Of a stretch of 64,000 nt of DNA, positions 30,273 to 39,873 are shown one piece after another. Every line of letters starts with the position of its first letter. Position 1 is the stretch's first letter. Position numbers and translations under genes: made by a program. Under the pieces are notes generated by a model. It was given only the letters and a program-made list of their open reading frames with translations, did no database searches and was not told the DNA's origin. The stretch is from Acidiphilium sp. C61 (GTDB taxonomy: Bacteria; Pseudomonadota; Alphaproteobacteria; Acetobacterales; Acetobacteraceae). The stretch lies in the NCBI RefSeq assembly GCF_902712915.1, contig NZ_CACTIA010000003.1, forward strand, positions 151,815-215,814, read 5' to 3'.

Positions 30273-31192
30273 GTCTCGCGCACCGCGATACCGGCAACCT
30301 GCAGCGCCCGGTTATCCTCGGTATCGCCACTCCAATGATCTCCCGGGGGATAGGAGAGCACCTTTCGCAAGATTTCCCCCAGACGCTGGTCGCTCACCCA
30401 GCCAGCCGTCGGTGTCATGAGCCCGAGGATAACACCAACAATCGTCGCGTGGATGCCGGACGCATTGACGGCGAGCCAGATTATTGCCCCAGCCAGAAAG
30501 TAGACGCGGATGTTACGAACGCCGAGTAATGCCATCCCCCGAATTATCACCAGTCCGACGGCGCCGAGCGCAAGGGCAGTCCAGTCGATTGATCGACTGT
30601 AACCGACGGCGACCACGAGGATGGCGGCAAGGTCGTCGACGACCGCAAGCGATAGCAGGAAGACGCGTAGGCCCGGAGGCACACGCGAACCAAGGAGCGC
30701 CAGGCAGCCGATGACGAAAGCTGTGTCGGTCGGCATCACGACGCCCCAACCATGCTGCCCAGGTTGGCCATGCTGCAGCGCCAGATACAAGCCCATGGGC
30801 ACAAGCATGCCTCCTGCCGCAGCTACGACCGAGAGAGCCACCATGCGCGGGTTCCGAAGTTCACCAAGCACCACTTCGCGCTTGATCTCGAGCGCGACGA
30901 TGAAGAAGAACAGCGTCATTAGACCGTCGTTGATCAGATCCCGCAAAGAGCGCAGAAACTGGAACGCACCGATCTGAATGCCGATTGGTGTCTCCCAAAG
31001 AGATCTGAAGCCATCGGACCAGGGTGAGTTGGAAAGCGTCAATGCAACGACGGTGGCCAACAGGAGAACGGCACCACTCGTGGCTTCGATGCGCAGGAAC
31101 TGCGAAAACGAGTTGGTCAGCGCGTCGATGTGTGTGGTCGGCAGTTCGCCTTGCTGCGGCTTACTGTTCTGGTCCGTAATCAAATCGGCCAT
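30273..31192 (-). pseudogene. nhaA: nhaA, 5' part (N-terminal ~305 codons)
   Basis: N-terminal two thirds of a NhaA Na+/H+ antiporter, which exports Na+ for H+ across the inner membrane. Visible hallmarks: LFFFIVALEIKREVVLGELR, MPTDTAFVIGCLALLG (D156, counterpart of the ion-binding aspartate D133), and LAVVDDLAAILVVA with the paired aspartates D186/D187 that bind Na+. After VRET the reading enters the IS1634-family element and ends in about 25 foreign residues. Residues after TM 8 are separated (26206-26651), so the transporter should be non-functional unless the insertion is lost. Start ATG 31192 directly follows AGGGGAG. Confidence 0.92.
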
Positions 31193-31382
31193 CTCCCCTT
31201 ATATCTCGAGAAAACCCACCCCGCCCGGGGTGTCGAGGCGGTTACCCGTCCCGGCAAGCCCAATTTTTCCCGGCATCAGGCTGAATGCGGGCAGTGCGTG
31301 TCGGAATATGCCGTAGCCAGCACTCTCGCAGGATGCGGATCCGGCGTCCGGAATCCACCCGAACGGGGTCGGACCACACCGA

Positions 31383-31562
31383 TCAATGGGACATCGGGCC
31401 GTGAAAGCTGCCACCAAACAACAGGAATAGCACGAGGATGACGATGAGCAGGGTCAGGATTCCCCCATAGCCGCGTCCTCCATAATAACCCGACCGGTAA
31501 CCGTAGTATCCTCCACCGCCAAAGAGAAAAATCAGCACCAATATAAGCAGGATGAGGCCCAT
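31383..31562 (-). CDS. Tiny Gly/Tyr-rich membrane protein
   Basis: A 59-residue protein: MGLILLILVLIFLFGGGGYYGY, a YRSGYYGGRGYGG linker, a second membrane segment LTLLIVILVLFLLFGG, and a short tail. Two hydrophobic stretches suggest a hairpin in the membrane. Similar very small proteins are common in alphaproteobacteria and often cluster with stress genes; no function is established. A degenerate relative lies at 32386-32559. It is encoded 190 bases upstream of nhaA in the same direction. Confidence 0.65.
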   Translation of the reverse strand: MGLILLILVLIFLFGGGGYYGYRSGYYGGRGYGGILTLLIVILVLFLLFGGSFHGPMSH

Positions 31563-31827
31563 GAGCGTATCCGTTCCAAACTATTTTGCAGGTCAATCTG
31601 GTCAAGTGTTGCCTACACCGTGACCGATGCCCGGCTGCACCGGATCGGTGCGAGATCAATCAGCAAATGTTGATGCAGCCAATTGATACCTAACTTCCCG
31701 ACCTTACTGAGTTGTTGTCGAACGTAAGATCTGCGTGGTCGTGGTGCCTTGCACTGGCAGCACTGGTGCCGCCACGGACGAGGTAGTTCGAGGTACGCCG
31801 TTTGGATTAAGTGTATCCGTGAGCGCG

Positions 31828-32088
31828 CTAGCCGCCCGACGAGGTGCGCGTCGTCCAAAGAATACCCTCGGCATCAGAGCGAAAACGCACCGTAACGTTT
31901 CTATCCGAATGGGTTACTGACCAATCAATCCCCGCCTTTCCGAATTCCTTCGAGAGAAGTTGCAACCATGTCATATTACGGCTGCGATCATAATAGCCTT
32001 TGGGCATCGGATACTGCTGTGATTGCAAGGCGACTCTTTCCACTGATCCTGGCGGAAATGGCGCAATCATTTGTTCGTTGGCTAACAT
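31828..32088 (-). CDS. Small hypothetical protein
   Basis: An 86-residue soluble protein starting MLANEQMIAPFPPGSVERVALQ, with a middle TWLQLLSKEFGKAGIDWSVTHS and ending in RNVTVRFRSDAEGILW. The ATG at 32088 has a GAAGGA ribosome site about nine bases upstream, which supports translation. I do not recognise the family. It lies in the cluster of very small stress-type genes. Confidence 0.5.
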   Translation of the reverse strand: MLANEQMIAPFPPGSVERVALQSQQYPMPKGYYDRSRNMTWLQLLSKEFGKAGIDWSVTHSDRNVTVRFRSDAEGILWTTRTSSGG

Positions 32089-32385
32089 GAGTTCATTCCT
32101 TCAATTTGAGACCACGGCGCTCCTCCAGTCGATTTTCCTATCCTACAGGAAACGCATTGCAATCTTGCCAGTACGGGGTGGAGCGTCCGCGTTGGCTGTA
32201 GGCTTGATAGCCAATTAAGGAGCCAGCGGCCCGCCTGGCATCTCAGCAACCGTTACCCCATGATCTCCCTAGCGATCTGATACTGCAAAGTACGAATAAC
32301 GGCGCACCCCTCGAAAGAGACGTCTACAGGGACACTGCCAGAGCGTGCTCGCACAAGCCAAAAGGCACCTAGCTGCGGTCAGTAT

Positions 32386-32559
32386 TAGACCCAGCGATGA
32401 ATGCCGCCGAATAGCATTATCAGAACCAAGGCGATGATGGTTAGGCCGAGTAGCCCTCAAAAGCTACGACCGCTATAATAGATGCAAAAGTAACCGTAGT
32501 AACAGTCGCCACCCTACAAGAGGACGATTGGAAGTATCAGAATGATCGATGCAATGGAT
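32386..32559 (-). pseudogene. Degenerate copy of the tiny Gly/Tyr-rich membrane protein
   Basis: One frame reads IASIILILPIVLL-stop-GGDCYYGYFCIYYSGRSF-stop-GLLGLTIIALVLIMLFGGIHRWV. This parallels the 31383-31562 protein segment by segment (hydrophobic helix, GG-YYGY, second helix, LFGG) but has a TAG, a TGA and no clear start. It shows that this gene type was once present twice here. Confidence 0.7.
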
Positions 32560-32787
32560 CGGGATTCTTCGTAATGGGTAGCAGCTAGGCCGATGGGTCT
32601 CGCTGCGGACGTGATTGCTATACGCCGACGTTCGCTTGTCGTCGAGCAACACGGTCGCCGTTATCGAGATTTTGGCCGACGTCTTGGCGTTATATGTTAT
32701 GCGGATCCTTTACACACACGCAGATCATCGTTGCCAGGGTCAGGATCTGCGTTATGGCCTTGATTTGGATTGATTTGGTGCGGGCCG

Positions 32788-32940
32788 TCATGGCGTGTGC
32801 TTTACCGCGCTGCTTGTGAGCGCATTGCCTCCCGAAGAGATGTCCCTACCGACACCGGCAGTCGTATGGCAGCCGTCAAGCAGGGGCGCTACGGCTATCA
32901 AGACGAGTAGCGCCAGTGCAATCCTGAAACTCTTTTGCAT
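32788..32940 (-). CDS. Entericidin-family small lipoprotein
   Basis: A 50-residue protein: MQKSFRIALALLVLIAVAPLLDGC is a lipoprotein signal with lipobox LDGC (lipid-anchored C24), followed by HTTAGVGRDISSGGNAL, the TAGxGxDIxxGG signature of entericidin A/B proteins. Entericidins are membrane lipoproteins expressed in stationary phase or osmotic stress, originally described as an antidote/toxin pair. Only one gene is present. The ATG at 32940 is preferred because GGAAAGGA is properly spaced from it. Confidence 0.85.
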   Translation of the reverse strand: MQKSFRIALALLVLIAVAPLLDGCHTTAGVGRDISSGGNALTSSAVKHTP

Positions 32941-33618
32941 GGTGATCATCCTTTCCGTTTTCCGTCGTAAGATGACGAGTGGATCCCGATGTGCAATTGG
33001 ACGGTTCCCCGAAACCACTGTTTGACGTAATGCCCGCCCCGAACGCACAAGTGTATCTGCGATAGTCGGCGGGTGGTATGCACCCAGTTCTGAGGAACAA
33101 AAACTTACTCGTCGGTCTGGTTTTAAGCCGACAGCGCACTAGTGGGCACGCAGATGTAGCGCCGATTGTTTCGGCTTCAGTGCCAAAAAAATTGTCGACC
33201 GCTGCGTGGGTTTGTCGCAATTCAGATCAGGGGCAACAAGGCAGGCGGATCGCGGTAGGCGTGGTCTACTCGACGGTGTCGATCGGTTGTCCCGGGGGCA
33301 CTTAGCCATCGCAGTATGTGCTTTGTGGGCCCGTGTAGCCTACCGGAACAAATCTGAAGATTTGGCTGCATCTTGTCTAATTCCTGGTGGGTCCACTGGC
33401 GGGATTGTGCGCGGTTGGATCGCCGGACAACTGGCTTACGATGTGGTCGTTTCCGCAACGTCTGTATGACTGATCATCAGCGTCGACACTGCCGATTCCG
33501 CAAGCGACGTCGTCATCATGGCGGATACTCCCGAAACACCGTTTCGAAGGCGATCGCTCGCGTGTTCAATTTTATAGAATAGATGATTCGCGCCGACACT
33601 GATAGTATCGGAAATTAC
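32941..33618. other. Stretch without a supported gene
   Basis: Short frames on both strands lack ribosome sites. The plus-strand end of one (GGSTGGIVRGWIAGQLAYDVV) faintly recalls small GlsB/YeaQ-type membrane proteins but is too short and broken to call. A motif shared with several intergenic regions (rc AAGTAATTTCCGATAC) occurs near 33605. Confidence 0.35.
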
Positions 33619-33931
33619 TTAGTGTCCGTCCGCAAACAAACTGAGTCGGCAGAGTCGGTTATGCGCCGCAGGGTCTTGCGTCGTCTGAATCACTTGTGAT
33701 TCGTAAGCGAGGCGTGGCGGCCCTTCTTCGATGGTGATGGTACGGATGAACCGGCCGAATCTGTTCTTCTGATGGGCGAAGACGTGTTCGACATGGGCGC
33801 GGATCGACGATTTCGCGCCATTGGCCCGCGCGACATGTCGCGGCATCGGCTTGCCGGCCGGCTTGCGCCGGTGAATGCGGCTGCCCAACATCGGTGATGG
33901 CAGCCATTTCTCGTTTGTCTGCGGGCGATAG
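33619..33931 (-). pseudogene. IS5-family transposase (element a), C-terminal piece
   Basis: Reads YRPQTNEKWLPSPMLGSRIHRRKPAGKPMP, then RANGAKSSIRAHVEHVFAHQKNRFGRFIRT, the standard C-terminal third of an IS5 transposase with the EHVFAHQKxR signature, then degenerates. Its upstream end is cut exactly by IS701 copy A; the frame resumes at 36296. Confidence 0.88.
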
Positions 33932-34332
33932 CACTACTTTGGCAGAAATCTGATTTTTAGGATTCCCATGGCACGGATTGCGTGATTCATGGGGAGCCAG
34001 CTTTGATGGAGGCTGGCGATGGACGAGGACTGGCAGGGAGATCTGGAGCGGTGGCTTGCCCCTTATCTGAAAGGTCTGGGCAACAAGACGCGACGACGGA
34101 TGTGCCCGGCTTATATCGCCGGCTTGATCGGGCCGGGTGATCGCAAAAGCATCCAGCCCATGGCGGCCCGGTCGGACGCCATTTCCTATGACCGGCTGCA
34201 TCATTTCATCGGGGCTGGTCTGTGGGACAGCGCGCCACTGGAAGCGACCTTGTGGGACCAAGCGGATAAATTGGTTGGTGGCAATGAAGCCTGGCTGATC
34301 ATCGACGACACCGCCTTGCCCAAGAAGGGTAA

Positions 34333-35262
34333 GAGTCCATTTCGAATCGGATTATTAACGAGCCAATCTGCGTAGCAGGAGAATGCTGGACGCGGCGTAG
34401 AGGAAGGCCTCGACACTCTCGATAGTGGCTTCGAAATCCTTTGCCAGCCGCCTGTTGCGATTGATCCAGGCGAAGAACCGTTCGACGACCCAGCGTCGAG
34501 CGATGACGGCGAAGCCGACCTGGTTGTTGGCCTTGCGCACCACCTCGATGCGGATCGGGCTGGCGTCGGCGACACGGGGCCCGGCATAGCCGCCATCTGC
34601 GTAGCCCAGCGCCACAAACGGCCAACTCGCACGCGACGCACGGAGCAGCGGTCCAGCCCCGTCACGATCCTGGATGGCCGCCGAATGGGCCTGCAGCTTG
34701 AGCGCCCGGCCGTCGGTATCGACCATGGCGTGCCGCTTGCGCCCCTTGATCTTCTTTCCAGCATCGTACCCCCGCGTGCCGCCACTCTCTGTCGTCTTGA
34801 CGCTTTGACTGTCGATCACGGCCGCCGTCGGACTGGCCTCGCGACCCACCCTCTCGCGGTCGCGCATCACCAGATGGTGGTTGATCCGCTCCCAGGTGCC
34901 GTCGTCGCGGAACCGGGCAAACCAGCGATACGCCGTGGGCCACGGCGGAAAGTCCTTCGGCAGCAGGCTCCAGGCAATCCCACCACGCAAGACGTAGAAG
35001 ATCGCGTTGACAATCTCGCGCATCTCCCACTTCCGATGCCGGCCGCATGGGCTCGGCGCGGGCAGGAACGGCGACAGGAGCAACCACTCCGCGTCGGTCA
35101 CGTCACTTCCATAGCGCAGTCCGGTGCGGCTATGCTGCGCACGGGTGGTTGGCGTCCACATGGTGTCTCCGGCAAGGCTTCGAACACCTGCCCGGAATCA
35201 CATTTGGCCCAACCATCCAACCCCTCATCAAAAACGTTCCGACCCCATTCCGAAATGGCCTC
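34333..35262 (-). mobile_element. IS5-family element b, intact, inside IS701 copy A
   Basis: A 930-bp element with inverted repeats GAGTCCATTTCG / GAGGCCATTTCG and a 3-bp TAA duplication (34330-34332 and 35263-35265), as expected for the IS427 group of IS5. Unrelated in detail to IS5 element a, which surrounds the whole nest. Confidence 0.9.
34355..35161 (-). CDS. IS5-family (IS427 group) transposase
   Basis: A 268-residue transposase. The N-terminal DUF4096-type domain (YGSDVTDAEWLLLSPFLPAPSPCGRHRKWEMREIVNAIFYVLRGG) is followed by the DDE region: AVIDSQSVKTTESGG (D), LGYADGGYAGPRV (D) and WVVERFFAWINRNRRLAKDFE (E). Uninterrupted as a single frame; many IS427 members need a frameshift, this one does not. 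Start ATG 35161 follows GGAGA. Confidence 0.93.
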   Translation of the reverse strand: MWTPTTRAQHSRTGLRYGSDVTDAEWLLLSPFLPAPSPCGRHRKWEMREIVNAIFYVLRGGIAWSLLPKDFPPWPTAYRWFARFRDDGTWERINHHLVMRDRERVGREASPTAAVIDSQSVKTTESGGTRGYDAGKKIKGRKRHAMVDTDGRALKLQAHSAAIQDRDGAGPLLRASRASWPFVALGYADGGYAGPRVADASPIRIEVVRKANNQVGFAVIARRWVVERFFAWINRNRRLAKDFEATIESVEAFLYAASSILLLRRLAR

Positions 35263-36295
35263 TAAGGCCTCGGTTGGCGTCGCGCCGCAATATGCTACGG
35301 CGCTCGGCAAGAATGCCAACTGTCAGACGCTGGTGTCGGTGACGCTGGCTTCGGGCGCAGTTCCGCTCATGCTGAGCTTGCGGTTATTTCTGCCGGAAAG
35401 CTGGACGAGCGATATCGCGCGCATGGACAAGGCGGGCGTGCCTGCCTGTTTCCAGGAATACCGCACAAAGCCCGAGATCGCGATCGAGGAGATCGATCGC
35501 GTCATCGCTGCCGGCGTGCGCTTCGGCTGTGTGCTGGCCGATGCCGGTTACGGGCTGTCGGCTCCGTTCCGGCAGGCGCTGAGTACACGCGGCCTTTGCT
35601 GGGCTGTCGGCATCCCCCGGCACCAGAAGGTCTATCCGGCGGATGTGCAGCTGATCTTCCCGGTCGCAGGCCGCGGTCGCCCACGGGTGCGTCATGTGCC
35701 CGACGTCAAATCCATGGCGGCACAAGCGATGCTCGAAGGCGCGAAGTGGCGGCAGCTCGGTTGGCGCAAGGGAACAAAGGGGCGTCTGACAGCCCGCTTT
35801 GCCGCCATGAGGGTACGCATTGCTGATGGCGCGCCCCAGCGAATCGGTTCTGCCGGTGCCCAGCACATGCCGGGAGAGGAAGCCTGGCTGGTGGGTGAGC
35901 ATCGCTCGAATGGCGAACGAAAATACTATCTCTCGAACCTGCCTGCCGACACCCCGATCAGAGCTCTGGCTGGCGCCATCAAGGCGCGCTGGATCTGCGA
36001 GCAGGCCCATCAGCAACTCAAAGAGGAACTCGGCTTGGACCACTTCGAGGGCCGATCCTGGACTGGCCTCCACCGCCATGCCCTGATGACGATGATGGCC
36101 TACGCCTTCTTGCAATCCCGAAGGCTCGCTCAGGCGGGACGGAAAAAAAAGAGTCCCCGGTCCGCCTCCCCAACCCACCCTGCCAGCAGTGCGCCAAGCC
36201 ATCCTTGACCGTCTTTCTCGCTCACCGCCGCGGCATTGCCCTCATTGCGGATGTAGCCTCATCGGACATCACAACAAACTTCTGCCAAAGTAGTG

Positions 36296-36878
36296 ATAGG
36301 CACTGTCCGCCCAAACCTCCGAAGAGGAATTCTGTGTGCTCACCAGTCATGACAGCATCCTCCCATCCGGCTGCGCGGCCGAGGTCACAGCACTCTCGTG
36401 GATGAAGCCGAAGCGCCGGTCGATGGCGATGTGGGATTTGTAGCCGAACACCGGCAGCGCAATCTGGGGCAGTGGCGTGCCGTCCGGCCGATACCGGATC
36501 TTGCCACCAATTTTCAGCGTCCACCGGGCATCCGTGTCCTTCTGGGCCGCCTTGTTCTGCTCATTCGGCCAGATCTCACGGGCCGTCTTGCCAGCCTTGA
36601 TCGCTTCCTTCTCCGCGTCCGTGTTCCGTTGCATCGGCACCAGCGACGCATTGACGATCTGGCCCGACATCGGGATGTAGCCCTTGTTCTGCAACCGCCA
36701 GTCGAACGCCCTCATCACTCGCTCCAGCGTGCCGGTCTCGGTCAGTTTGTTACGGAACAGCCGGATCGTGTTCTCATCCGGCGTCGGTACGCCAAGATCA
36801 AAGCGCAGGAAGCGCGTCCAGGACAGGCGGTCACGGATCATGAACTCCATCCTGGCATCGCTCAGATTGTGCTGGTCC
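36296..36878 (-). pseudogene. IS5-family transposase (element a), middle piece
   Basis: Reads HNLSDARMEFMIRDRLSWTRF, then LGVPTPDENTIRLFRNKLTETGTL, SGQIVNASLV, DTDARWTLKIGGKIRYRPDG and FGYKSHIAIDRRFGFI, the N-terminal and central IS5 domains. There is an in-frame TGA after GRMLS, then the frame continues to VWADSAY, which joins the YRPQT of the C-terminal piece across IS701. The upstream end is cut by IS256 copy B; the frame resumes at 39882. Confidence 0.88.
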
Positions 36879-36931
36879 GATAGCGTCCGTCAATGTGGTG
36901 GAAATTCTGGTGTAGCTGAAGCGGCCAATGG

Positions 36932-38140
36932 TCACGCGGCGACGGTGGAAATTCGTGGTGTATCGGCATCGATGGCGGGTGCCATGAGTTCGACCATTCC
37001 CTCGATCTGCATATAGCGGTTCTGTGTCTGCCATTCGTCGTTGGCCTCGAGCAGCACGGCCCCGATCAGGCGGATGATCGAACCTTCATTGGGAAAGATG
37101 CCGACGACATCGGCGCGGCGCTTGACCTCCTTGTTCAGGCGTTCGAGCGGGTTCGTCGAGTGAATTTTGGTTCGGTGCTGGGCGGGAAAGTCCATGTGCG
37201 CCAGCACGTCGGTTTCACTGTCGTCGATGAACGCGCCAAGTTTTGGCCATTTGCCCCGGAGCTGGTCGGCCACATGGCGCAGGGTCTGGCTGGCACTGAC
37301 GCGATCCGGCTGGATAAACGCCTGACGCAACGCTGCAGACACCATGCTCTGCTGCCCCTTCGGCACATAGGACAAGGCGTTGCGCATCCAGTGAACGCGG
37401 CATCTTTGCCAGGATGCCCCCATCACCCGGCGGATCGCCGCCTTCAATCCTTCATGAGCATCGGAGATCACCAGTTTCACCTCACGCAACCCACGGCGGA
37501 CCAAGCTCTTGAGAAAGGTCGACCAGAAGGTCTCCGCCTCGGACGGGCCGATGTGCAGGCCGACGATCTCGCGCCGACCGTCGGTGTTCACCGCCACTGC
37601 GATTATCGCTGCAACTGAGACGATCCGCCCACCTTCGCGCTGCTTGAGATAGGTCGCATCCAACCACAGATACGGCCACTCGCCGGCGAGTGGCCGGTCG
37701 AGGAAGGCGTTCACCCTCTCATCGATGTCCTTGCACAGTTTCGAGACCGTGCTCTTGCTGATCCCCGTCAGCCCCATGGCCTGCACCAGCTCGTCTACCC
37801 GCCGGGTCGAGACGCCGCCAATCCAGGCTTCCTGGATGACCGCGGCCAGCGCCTTCTCCGAGGTCCGGCGAGCTTCCAGGAACGGCGGGAAGTAGCTCCC
37901 CTGCCGCAGCTTCGGGATCCGAAGCTGCAAGCTGCCAAGCCGCGTGTCCAATGCGCGTTCCCGGTAGCCGTTGCGATAGGTCGCGCGCTCGCCGCTGCGC
38001 TCGTAGCGGCTGGCGCCGATCAGCCCATCCACATCCGTCTCCATCAGCAGTTGAACCACCGCCTCCGCAACGCTGCGCAGAAAATCGCCGTCCCCGGCTT
38101 TGGCCAGTAGCTCAGCCAGTGGTAATCTATCTTCGGTCAT
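36932..38140 (-). CDS. IS256-family transposase (copy B)
   Basis: A 402-residue protein identical to the copy at 9057-10265, with the same D-D-E residues (WLDATY, ISDAHEGL, NPLERLNKE). The coding region is complete; only the right terminal spacer of this element is split by ISL3 copy A. Identity of both copies, 28 kb apart, indicates recent transposition. Confidence 0.95.
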   Translation of the reverse strand: MTEDRLPLAELLAKAGDGDFLRSVAEAVVQLLMETDVDGLIGASRYERSGERATYRNGYRERALDTRLGSLQLRIPKLRQGSYFPPFLEARRTSEKALAAVIQEAWIGGVSTRRVDELVQAMGLTGISKSTVSKLCKDIDERVNAFLDRPLAGEWPYLWLDATYLKQREGGRIVSVAAIIAVAVNTDGRREIVGLHIGPSEAETFWSTFLKSLVRRGLREVKLVISDAHEGLKAAIRRVMGASWQRCRVHWMRNALSYVPKGQQSMVSAALRQAFIQPDRVSASQTLRHVADQLRGKWPKLGAFIDDSETDVLAHMDFPAQHRTKIHSTNPLERLNKEVKRRADVVGIFPNEGSIIRLIGAVLLEANDEWQTQNRYMQIEGMVELMAPAIDADTPRISTVAA

Positions 38141-38236
38141 CGGGTTCTCCAGGCTTCAGGTTGAAGTCTCGCAACTCCACCATAGCCGACTGATCCGATG
38201 GCCACCTCAAACTACACCGTTACAGGGCCCAAAAGT

Positions 38237-39842
38237 GCCTCCTCGACGCCGCGAGTGGAACTTCGGCGGTTCCTGAAAGTGGCGTGACCACCACCGCAGG
38301 TAGCAGCCCTGCCACGCTGGGGCCAGTTTCTTGGTTCGGCTGGAGTGCCGTTTCTTCGTCCCGGCCTGATCGTGCGCGGGGCGTCGTGCACAGCCGCGGT
38401 CAAGAATGGCCGCAGGCCATCGCGTAGCGACGCGCAGCGTTCTTGACGGCGGCGAGCACGGCGCCAGTCTTGAGGCAGACGGGCCGAGCAGCCGCATCCC
38501 GCAGTCCGATCGCGCATTGGCGCGGCATGCGGTGCCAGCCCGCACGGGACACTCTGATTGCGCGGAGCACCGCCATGGCAAGCAGCGACATCTTCACCCT
38601 CGGCCTCGGACTGACCCCACCCTGGCGCGTGGTCGACCAGCGGTTGGAAACCGACTACCAGCCGCATGAGTTGCATCTGGCCGTCGCCGCCGACCCAGGC
38701 GCCCGCTTCCCCTGCCCAACCTGCGGCCGGCTGTGCAAACCGCACGACTGGAAGGAACTGAGCTGGCGGCACCTCAACTTCTTTCAGCACGCCTGCATCA
38801 TCGAGGCCCGTGTGCCACGCACCGACTGTCCGGAGCACGGCGTACTCCGCATTGCTGTGCCTTGGGCACGTCCCGACAGCGGCTTCACGCTGTTGTTCGA
38901 GCAGGCCGCGCTGGCTCTGATGCGCGAGATGCCGGTTGCCGCTGCCGCGCGCATCATCGGCGTCACCGACCAGCGGCTGTGGCGCATTCTGCGGTACTAT
39001 GTCGGCCGGGCGATCGAGCGGCTCGATCTCAGCGGGGTCGAGGCGATCGCACTCGACGAAACCGCGGCCAAGCGAGGCCACAGCTACGTCACCGTGTTCA
39101 TTGACCTCGATGCGGCCGAGCGCCCGGTGCTGTTCGTCACCCCCGGAAAGGGTAAGGAATGCATGACCGCCTTCCGGGCCTTCCTGGCGGAGCACGGCGG
39201 CGAGGCCCGCCGCATCGCCGAGGTGGTGTGTGACATGTCGGCGGCCTTCCTTGCTGCTGCGGCGGAGAGCTTCCCGCAGGCCTCGGTCACCGTGGACTGG
39301 TTCCACGTCGTGCAGATCTTCACCACCGCGGTCGAGCAGGTGCGGCGCGCCGAGGCGCATCAGCACAACCTGCCCAAGGGGGTACGCTGGGCCACGTTGA
39401 AGCGACCGGAAAACCTGACCATGGCCCAGCGGCAGGCGCTCGACCAGTTGGAGAACAGCGGCTTCGCCACAGCCGAAGCCTATCGCGCCAAGGAGATGCT
39501 GCGCTGGGTTCGCCTGGCCGCAACGCCACAGGCCGCGCGCTGGCGGCTGACCAACTTCCTCAACCACGTCACCGCCCGGCTGGACGATCCCGACCACCTG
39601 CTCGATCCTGTTCGACAGGCCGTCGATACCGTACGGCGCAATGCCAAGCGGATCATTCGACGCTGGAAGTCAGGCCATTCCAATGCCCGCCTCGAAGCGC
39701 TCAATGGGCTGTTCCAGGCAGCCCGCGCTCGCGCCCGAGGCTATCGCAACACCGCTACCTTCGCGTGCATCATCTACCTGCTCGGCGCGCCCATCAACGC
39801 CATGCTCGACGTCTTCCATTCCACTTGAGACGTCGAAGAGCC
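38237..39842 (+). mobile_element. ISL3-family element copy A, inside IS256 copy B
   Basis: A 1606-bp element with inverted ends GCCTCCTCGACG / GGCTCTTCGACG and a perfect 8-bp duplication CCAAAAGT (38229-38236 and 39843-39850), the size expected for ISL3. Copies B and C lie in the arms of the large palindrome. Confidence 0.95.
38575..39828 (+). CDS. ISL3-family transposase (copy A)
   Basis: A 417-residue transposase. It has an N-terminal zinc-finger (FPCPTCGRLCKPHDWK and TDCPEHG), a helix-turn-helix (AAARIIGVTDQRLWRILRYY), and DDE residues in AIALDETAAKRGHSY (D), EVVCDMSAAFLAAA (D) and NARLEALNGLFQAAR (E). Start ATG 38575 has GGAG eight bases upstream; a longer in-frame start at 38443 reads into the non-coding end. 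Identical to copies B and C. Confidence 0.94.
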   Translation: MASSDIFTLGLGLTPPWRVVDQRLETDYQPHELHLAVAADPGARFPCPTCGRLCKPHDWKELSWRHLNFFQHACIIEARVPRTDCPEHGVLRIAVPWARPDSGFTLLFEQAALALMREMPVAAAARIIGVTDQRLWRILRYYVGRAIERLDLSGVEAIALDETAAKRGHSYVTVFIDLDAAERPVLFVTPGKGKECMTAFRAFLAEHGGEARRIAEVVCDMSAAFLAAAAESFPQASVTVDWFHVVQIFTTAVEQVRRAEAHQHNLPKGVRWATLKRPENLTMAQRQALDQLENSGFATAEAYRAKEMLRWVRLAATPQAARWRLTNFLNHVTARLDDPDHLLDPVRQAVDTVRRNAKRIIRRWKSGHSNARLEALNGLFQAARARARGYRNTATFACIIYLLGAPINAMLDVFHST

Positions 39843-39873
39843 CCAAAAGTCCACCACGACCCCGGACACTACC

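Larger units (their letters stand above)
34019..36208 (+). pseudogene. IS701-family transposase split by an IS5 insertion
   Basis: The N-terminal piece (34019-34332) ends WLIIDDTALPKKGK and the C-terminal piece (from 35263) resumes ASVGVAPQYATALGKNANCQ with no loss other than the duplicated TAA. The rejoined sequence is identical in kind to the intact copies at 56697 and 58358. Like copy B it has a run of eight A at the 3' end, which puts the last zinc-ribbon-like residues out of frame. Confidence 0.9.
33932..36295 (+). mobile_element. IS701-family element copy A, inserted in IS5 element a and itself interrupted
   Basis: Ends CACTACTTTGGCAGAA and TTCTGCCAAAGTAGTG are inverted repeats. A 4-bp duplication ATAG (33928-33931 and 36296-36299) flanks it. 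After removing the 933 bases of IS5 element b plus duplication, the length is 1431 bp, equal to copy B. The transposase gene (34019 to about 36207) is split at codon 105 by IS5 element b, so this copy is dead. Confidence 0.92.
36879..39873 (-). mobile_element. IS256-family element copy B, inserted in IS5 element a and itself interrupted by ISL3
   Basis: Same termini as copy A. An 8-bp duplication GCTGGTCC flanks it (36871-36878 and 39874-39881). ISL3 copy A sits in its non-coding right end, leaving the transposase gene untouched, so the element may still be mobile with ISL3 as passenger. Confidence 0.93.

Noticed and set aside
28581..30338. 585-residue frame antisense to IS66 TnpC, and the 613-residue frame antisense to the IS1634 gene
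   Set aside because: Shadows of intact transposase genes with conserved D-D-E residues.
38212..39597. 461-residue frame antisense to the ISL3 transposase, repeated at all three copies
   Set aside because: It recurs only because the IS recurs; no family resemblance, and the sense strand has catalytic motifs.
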